Assembly: GCA_963978905.1 (NCBI GenBank)
Contig: OZ022260.1
Span: 48,877,551 to 48,941,550, forward strand
Source: Trichostrongylus colubriformis
Taxonomy: Eukaryota; Nematoda; Chromadorea; Rhabditida; Trichostrongylidae
Length of the DNA stretch: 64,000 bases
Direction of reading: 5' to 3'
A model generated the notes under the pieces. It did not search any database. It saw nothing but the letters and a program-made list of their open reading frames with translations, and was not told the DNA's origin. The position numbers were made by a program, and so were the translations under genes. Numbering within the stretch: the first letter of the stretch is position 1; every line of letters starts with the position of its first letter. This document shows, piece by piece, positions 59,001-64,000 of the stretch.

Positions 59001-61618
59001 GGAAAAAGCAAGGTGAAGCATAGTAGTAGTCCTTTCCAGACAGAGTTGCGTATCTCATTCGTCATTCCAACACTTGTAACTGTATTTAAAATGACAATGT
59101 GATAATTACAGGGCGTGTGTATTCTTCAATTTTCACACCCTATCGAGGCAGTGCAAGCAATTTCAATGTTTCATGGGCAGAAGCTCTATGACCGCGTTCT
59201 AGTGGTGAAAATGGACAGATATGAAAAAGTAAGAAAATGCTATCTGACTCGCTGTATTTGTTGAGGTTTTGAACGAGTTACTTTTAGAGTGAACCTCCTC
59301 GTGAAGGTGCACTTCCACGCGGACTCGAGGCTATTGGTGCTGGACTGGGTGCAAATGGAGCACCGCTCACAGACGTCGCTTCTGTGGTGGCATCTCTTCG
59401 GGGAGATTCTGGAATAGCTGCTGCTCCTATTGCCCCCGTTCCAGCGCAGTCTAGCCAGGTTTGTTTCTTCACCTTTTCTACCAGAGCTTCGGACGATTTG
59501 AATTTTCGGCGCTATTCAACTATCCCCGCCCCAGATACCGCGAGTTGGTCAAAAAAATAATTTTCACTGAAACTTGGCTAGGGGGGTAAATTGGGGTTTC
59601 GATTACGAATATGACATCCGTTTTTGCCGTTTGCGCCAAATTGGTGCAATTGCACCATGTTGGTGAAACAACTCGTTTCCACAAAATTCGCTGAAACCTT
59701 GCCCAGGAGGGTTATTTATAGTGCTGATCACGGATATGACGTTGGTTTTCAGTGCGAGCGCCGTTCAAGATTGCGCCAGTCATGTTCATTTCTGCTACAA
59801 TGCTTATATAGCTGGAGAGCGTCATATTTCCGTTATCATCTTTCATGTGATACTATCCTACGGTCATCGTTGCACACTCAAATGTATATTTTCGCCTAAG
59901 CCTTGAAAGGAAAGGATGGGTTCCCTTCCTCCTCAAGGCTTAGGCAAAACTTGCGGGAACAGTGTGGTGCTCCCACTATATTTGCACTGCAATGGAACTA
60001 AACGACGCTAGCGGCTCAAACGGATGTCACATTCGTAATCAGCACCCCAAATAACCCCCTGGGCAAAGTTTCAGCGAAAATTATTTTATGACCAACTCGT
60101 GGTATCTGTGGTGGGGATAGTTGAATGATGCCCAATCTTCTTATCCTCACTTTCCCCTTCCTTCGCTTTGTACCCATTTTATATTTTTGAAAACGTTTAT
60201 ATCGACACAGTTAACCCATCCTGGTCGCATGCTCTGCGTTTTTTGTAATTCATCTGATTTAATACTAATGGAACCTCAATGTGGTATTATAGTTCTCATC
60301 GTTTGGATTGAACTCTGGTGTGCTATCCAATAATGCTGCTTTCCAATCGTCGCCTTACTCAGTCACGCCACATATTGCTAATGGTCAGATTTTTGGAGGG
60401 TTAGGTAGGCTGAAGGTTGCCCACCTAGTCGGTTTGTCACAACGCTTTAGAATTATTTCGAAAGTATCTTTGCTATTTGAACAGGTGGCGGTGTCGGTTC
60501 CTTCTCATCGCTCGGTGGATTCGACGCCAGAAGAGGTAAGTTCGTCTCATTCACTTTTCAGATAATCTGGTTGTTGAATTTCTGATCATTCATAGATGAC
60601 TCCTTCATTGGTGCTGATTCGCGAAGAGGTGAGCTCCCGAAGCTCTCAGGTGTGGTGTGCATTAATGAATGCTTAGCCTCCAAATACTACCTTTTTATTT
60701 TCAACTATATAGGGGTTCACAAGTGTTCAAGTGCCACTCTCGTCTATTGTGTCTTATTAGTAACAATTTTATTTCAGATGAACAGTTTGGGATGAATTAC
60801 AATGTCAGCCGTGTTGTTATCATCAGAAACGTGAGGTTTATCTATAAATGGCGGTCATGTATTAATATGTATTATTCAATGTGTAGCTAGTTGGGCTGGC
60901 GCACTGCGCTCATCACATATGGAAGCATGCTAACTATGCTTGATCGATATCAATCGGTCAGAATCATCATTCGAACGGTTTGCAGAAATAGGGAATTCGC
61001 GAAAACGGAAAAAGGAAACAAAACCTCTCCCGTCAATCTAGTCCTTCCCTCTCAATCGATATCGCTTAAGCTCATTTTGCATGCTTCCATGTGTGACGCA
61101 CCTCTCCAACCGGTATGTAAAATCAGGATCCCATCTTTGCTGCGACGCGAGTTATGAATTTCCCGCCATTCGCTTCTCGAGGCTCTTTAGCAGCCCTTAT
61201 CATTGGCTATCACTTCCGGTCCCTCACCATTGTTGCTTCCTTGACCCCATATATCCTTTGAAAAATCATGGTTCCAGCTTCGCTGCGACGCAGGAATGAA
61301 TTTCCGGTCAAATACACACACACCAACAGACGCACTTAGCCGGTTGTATAGTAGGATACTTTCAGCTTCCGCCTGACTACACATGGCAGATAGTACGTGA
61401 TCGAGTTCAGCAATTCGGAGATGCGGAGTCCGTTGATATGATTGCTCCTGGGGTTGCGCGTGTTCGCTTCGCTCTTATTCAGGTTTGAAGGGTGACTTTT
61501 TTCATTAAACTGTCGGAGATCATGCTGTGACGGCATTCAGGATGCTGAGCGTATGCGTGGCGCTTTAACTGGAACCAGCGTCGAAGGCCGCACGATTTCT
61601 GTGGAGTACATGCATTAG
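56048..61618 (+). CDS. sup-46: hnRNP M-family RNA-binding protein, 13 exons, three RRMs
   Basis: hnRNP M/MYEF2 proteins bind pre-mRNA and control splicing and mRNA fate; the C. elegans member is SUP-46. Exons: 56048-56150, 56732-56880, 57226-57378, 58588-58788, 58911-59012, 59112-59228, 59288-59458, 60293-60404, 60485-60535, 60596-60628, 60778-60830, 61366-61482, 61541-61618. They sum to 1440 bp (479 aa plus stop), all in frame. After an RS-rich start (SERSRSRSPLK), RRM1 (59-130) has RNP2 VFITNL and RNP1 KGNAIAEF. RRM2 (197-272) has VFIANL and KGVCILQF, plus EAVQAISMFHGQKLYDRVLV, nearly as in vertebrate hnRNP M. A family signature LPRGLEAIGAGLGANGAPL follows. A glycine/arginine region precedes RRM3 (409-479), with RVVIIRNLP and a weak RNP1 (VARVRFAL). 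It is shorter than human hnRNP M (730), lacking most of the methionine/arginine repeats. Intron 7 holds a fold-back and intron 11 a Helitron-like copy. Confidence 0.95.
59515..60126. mobile_element. Fold-back element, 612 bp, in hnRNP M intron 7
   Basis: Inverted arms of about 115 bp (from 59515 and up to 60126) begin TTCAACTATCCCC and include CGAGTTGGTCA, AATTTTC.CTGAAACTT and GATTACGAATRTGACATCCG. The middle holds a further diverged direct copy of part of the left arm (about 59660-59760, TTCGCTGAAACCTTGCCCAGG). It is non-coding. The intron (59459-60292) would be about 220 bp without it. Confidence 0.8.
60887..61356 (-). mobile_element. Helitron/HINE-like element, copy C, in hnRNP M intron 11
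   Basis: On the minus strand it starts at 61356 (TCCTACTATACAACCGGC after an A), has the GTCTGTTGGTGTGTGTG microsatellite and two copies of the GTCGCAGC phrase, and ends at 60887 with GCGCCAGCCCAACTAG. It is 470 bp and collinear with copy A (7915-8408) throughout. It fills most of the 535-bp intron 60831-61365, starting only 10 bp before the exon 12 acceptor, so it may overlap the splice-acceptor tract. Confidence 0.65.
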
Positions 61619-62192
61619 CACAAATCTTCACCCGATACCCAGGATTATACAGCTGGGCTCTTTTCCTAAACTCTGTTCGGTATTTATCCTTTTTGTTATT
61701 CGCCTCCACATCCGTTTCTGATTAAGTTTTGTTGTAGTTAACTTTGTGATTGGATGTTTTTATTGTAGCGAGTAGTTGTTCCCAAGGTTACTGTTCTCGC
61801 TTCTCTCATTTGTGTTGTTAAATAGTTGACTTATTTAAAAAGGGGAAGCCATTGCTGCTTGTCGACTTGTTCAGTGGTAGCCCATCTCATTCATCATAGA
61901 GATCCTTCTCTGGCTGTTATTCCAAAAACTTCCACATTTCTTTTCGTTGTAATGAGATACTCATAGTTTTCAACGGTTCTCTTGGCTCTCTTGGAGGCCA
62001 CTGTTAGAAGCTGGTCATCGGCACATAAACTGTTGTTCATGAATGTCGATCACTAATCGTTGCGTGAGATACGGAAAAAGTATCTTGGATTCGTATTCAT
62101 CAAACGTTCGGAATAAGCATATGAAAAGACAAATCAGTGTTATATATTGGCAACACCGACTATTAGGTGAAATCGAAAGAACCACTACAAAA

Positions 62193-62198
62193 AATAAA
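62193..62198 (+). terminator. Candidate poly(A) signal AATAAA
   Basis: The first canonical AATAAA after the hnRNP M stop codon, 575 bases downstream. A variant signal closer to the stop is possible. Confidence 0.3.
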
Positions 62199-63050
62199 CC
62201 GTAAGAACAGCAACAAAACCAGAGAGTAGGGAACTCACAAACCTCGTCCGAAAATTAGAGAGGGGATGAGGTAGAGTGCCTTTCGCAGCACGATAGGTGA
62301 AAAAAGCGGCCGCGGAGAATTGAGATAAAAGGATGAGGATATTGCTGCATAGAGGATAAAGTTTCTGGCGTTAATCCCTTCTTGGAATGCGGCGCACATT
62401 CTAGTCTATTCAGAATCGTGCTGGCTGGCGAATGTGATGTGGCCTATACAACGGCTTGCGGTGGCCAGCCGATGTACTAGTTAGTGTTTTTATCCTCTCA
62501 GACGAGTCTGGTGCCAATTTACGGCGTTGATGCGGGAATAGATCCTAGCATCATGAGAGTGGGGTGCGCGCCACCTGTCACTACAACGCCTCCGCGCTTC
62601 ATCGTGCATAGTTTGACACTAAGCCGAGATTCGAGTTTGAATCCCATGGCTATCGTCACGATTATAATACTGCAGTGTGGTTGGGTCGGACGTTTTATAA
62701 ATGAAGCGCGCCACCAGAGCGCAGCTGTGGTCAGCGGCGGGCACATGATTTTAACGCCGTTGCTGCCGGTGCCGGCGTCGGTGCGCAAAGTATGAAGTAC
62801 GCAAAGTGTGCGCAAGTGGCCTAAGTAATATGAGATGTAAAAATTCCATGGAACTTTGTGGTATAGATCGATATCGATCGAAACCATAGTTTCGCAGAAG
62901 GCAGAAAATGAGCGGTGAATCAATGTGTGAAAAAGTGACAATTCTATCAGTCATGAACTATTCTTGTGTCTATTCTTTTGTAGAAGTTTGATAACAGTGA
63001 CAGCATTCGGTCTGCGCATGCTACTGCTCGAATCACACGTTTTAATAACG

Positions 63051-63116
63051 TGAAATAGGCTCGATTATTAATGGGGGGGGGGGGGGGGTTGATGTGAAAT
63101 AGGCTCGATCATTAAT
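63051..63116. repeat. 22-bp direct repeat around a 16-G tract
   Basis: TGAAATAGGCTCGATTATTAAT (63051-63072) recurs with one change at 63095-63116. Between them are 16 consecutive G (63073-63088) and six other bases. The pattern suggests a local duplication or slippage event at a poly-G tract. Confidence 0.85.
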
Positions 63117-63494
63117 TGGCCTAAATGGTGTGCGATTATGGTCTTCTAAGATCAAATACTTACCAGTTAGTCTCTCGTTGAGCACCCTTCCCTATCCTTG
63201 CTTTAATCTGCCCGCCCCTTATCAGCGTGATGGCCCGCGCTCATCTCTCTGCGAAAGGTGCCAGACTTCGAACTCTAATCTGAGTGAGGTGTAGCTGGCT
63301 ATTACCAATAAATGCTTCCCTACATTTCCCATTTTTTGTTTTTTGTTCTTCAGGAAGATAACTTGCAAGTTGTTTCTGACTCTGTTTCTACTTCATCTCT
63401 CGAATAAAAGACGTCTTTATGTTGTCATCGGAGACAACAACTGGAAGTTATTATTTGCAAATGTACATGGAAAATTATATTTTCAGGTTGTCTG

Positions 63495-63910
63495 ATGGAG
63501 TCTAACAGCTCAACAAGAACCGGTCTAGCACACATCGAAAGCGACAACTCAATTATTGATGGCGTAAAGGACGTAATGATACGAGAAGGAGAACCAGGTC
63601 GTTATTTTCTGACTGAACTATTAATCTGAAATGCGAAAAAAGAACGACGAGTTCAAGGCATGTCTTAGTAGCATAGATTTCTGCTTTTGAGTACATGAAC
63701 ACGTAAAATAAGGTGAAATGAGGAAAGTGCAATGCTTTAGAGCTTTGCTCGTTCACAGAGCACTTCATACTCTCCGTACTGTTCATTCAAAAAATTGCTT
63801 ATTATATAATTTCAGGATCAAGTAAACGTAAGGACTACCTATCTTGGGAGAATTACTTTATGGCCATTGCGAAGCTTGCGTCAATGAGGAGCAAAGATCC
63901 CACCACACAG
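63495..63910 (+). CDS. Deoxycytidylate (dCMP) deaminase, N-terminal exons, runs off the window
   Basis: dCMP deaminase converts dCMP to dUMP for thymidylate synthesis in the cytosol and uses a zinc ion. Two exons are visible, 63495-63597 (ATG eight bases after a TTTTCAG acceptor) and 63816-63910, joined in frame. They encode about 66 residues. The second gives [20 protein letters not shown] followed by MRSKDPTTQ, which matches the conserved N-terminal segment of the family just before VGACIV. The zinc-binding HAE and PCxxC motifs must lie in exons beyond the right edge, because no acceptor leading to them occurs before 64000. The first 35 residues are an extension of low conservation. The gene is in the same direction as hnRNP M, 1.9 kb downstream. 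Confidence 0.88.
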
Positions 63911-64000
63911 GTTACGTTTTTTCAAACGCAGAGTTTCTTCAATCGCTAATTATAGTAAGATACAAGTTGTGACGTCCAGTAAAAGTGCTAGCTAGACCAT

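Larger units (their letters stand above)
61619..63494. other. hnRNP M 3' region and intergenic spacer
   Basis: This includes the hnRNP M 3' untranslated region; the first AATAAA is at 62193-62198. From 62480 to 62840 the sequence is GC-rich with short repeats and a GATTCGAGTTTGAATCCC motif resembling a tRNA B-box, but no complete tRNA fold was found. A 16-G tract lies at 63073-63088. The end may contain 5' untranslated exons of the next gene. Confidence 0.4.

Noticed and set aside
62480..62840. GC-rich stretch with a B-box-like motif, considered as a tRNA gene
   Set aside because: No acceptor stem or A-box at the right distance, so a tRNA or SINE could not be supported.

Overview
The window looks like a piece of a nematode nuclear genome, most likely from a parasitic strongylid (hookworm-like) worm. 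The clues are C. elegans-style splice sites (short TTTTCAG/TTTTAG acceptors, introns down to 54 bp), start codons that sit on splice acceptors as expected for spliced-leader trans-splicing, long poly-G/poly-C tracts, CR1-type LINEs, mariners and many short fold-back elements. The species is inferred from these features only. No bacterial-type operons, rRNA or CRISPR array were seen.

I reconstructed five protein genes by joining exons through splice sites and checking that the reading frame stays open across every junction. Three are on the minus strand. Junctophilin (13744-26991) has 17 exons and 677 codons. A taxilin-family coiled-coil protein (32176-40632) has 10 exons and 354 codons. An acidic/basic protein I do not recognise (41327-49121) has 14 exons and 448 codons. 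Two are on the plus strand. An hnRNP M-family protein with three RRMs (56048-61618) has 13 exons and 479 codons. The first two coding exons of a deoxycytidylate deaminase (63495-63910) run off the right edge.

The left 9 kb is a transposon graveyard. It holds pieces of a tyrosine-recombinase retroelement on opposite strands (1-1.9 kb), then a plus-strand CR1 LINE cut in two by a second, minus-strand CR1 copy (about 3.4-7.5 kb), then a Helitron/HINE-like element (7.9-8.4 kb). From 9.3 to 13.7 kb nothing convincing is coded.

The introns of the host genes are full of mobile DNA. A tRNA-derived fold-back lies in a junctophilin intron. A Helitron-like copy with about 270-bp tandem repeats and a large tRNA-like fold-back both lie in one taxilin intron. 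A mariner and a small fold-back lie in the unknown gene. A 612-bp fold-back and a Helitron-like copy lie in the hnRNP M gene. A further Helitron-like copy carrying a 146-bp minisatellite lies at 54.2-55.4 kb.

Functionally the genes are unrelated housekeeping or structural genes: ER-plasma membrane junctions, vesicle traffic, RNA binding and nucleotide metabolism. The unknown gene and taxilin lie head to tail 694 bp apart and could share a transcription unit. The most interesting material is the set of repeat families: a Helitron-like family with shared ends and swapped internal tandem repeats, and fold-backs built on tRNA-like sequences.
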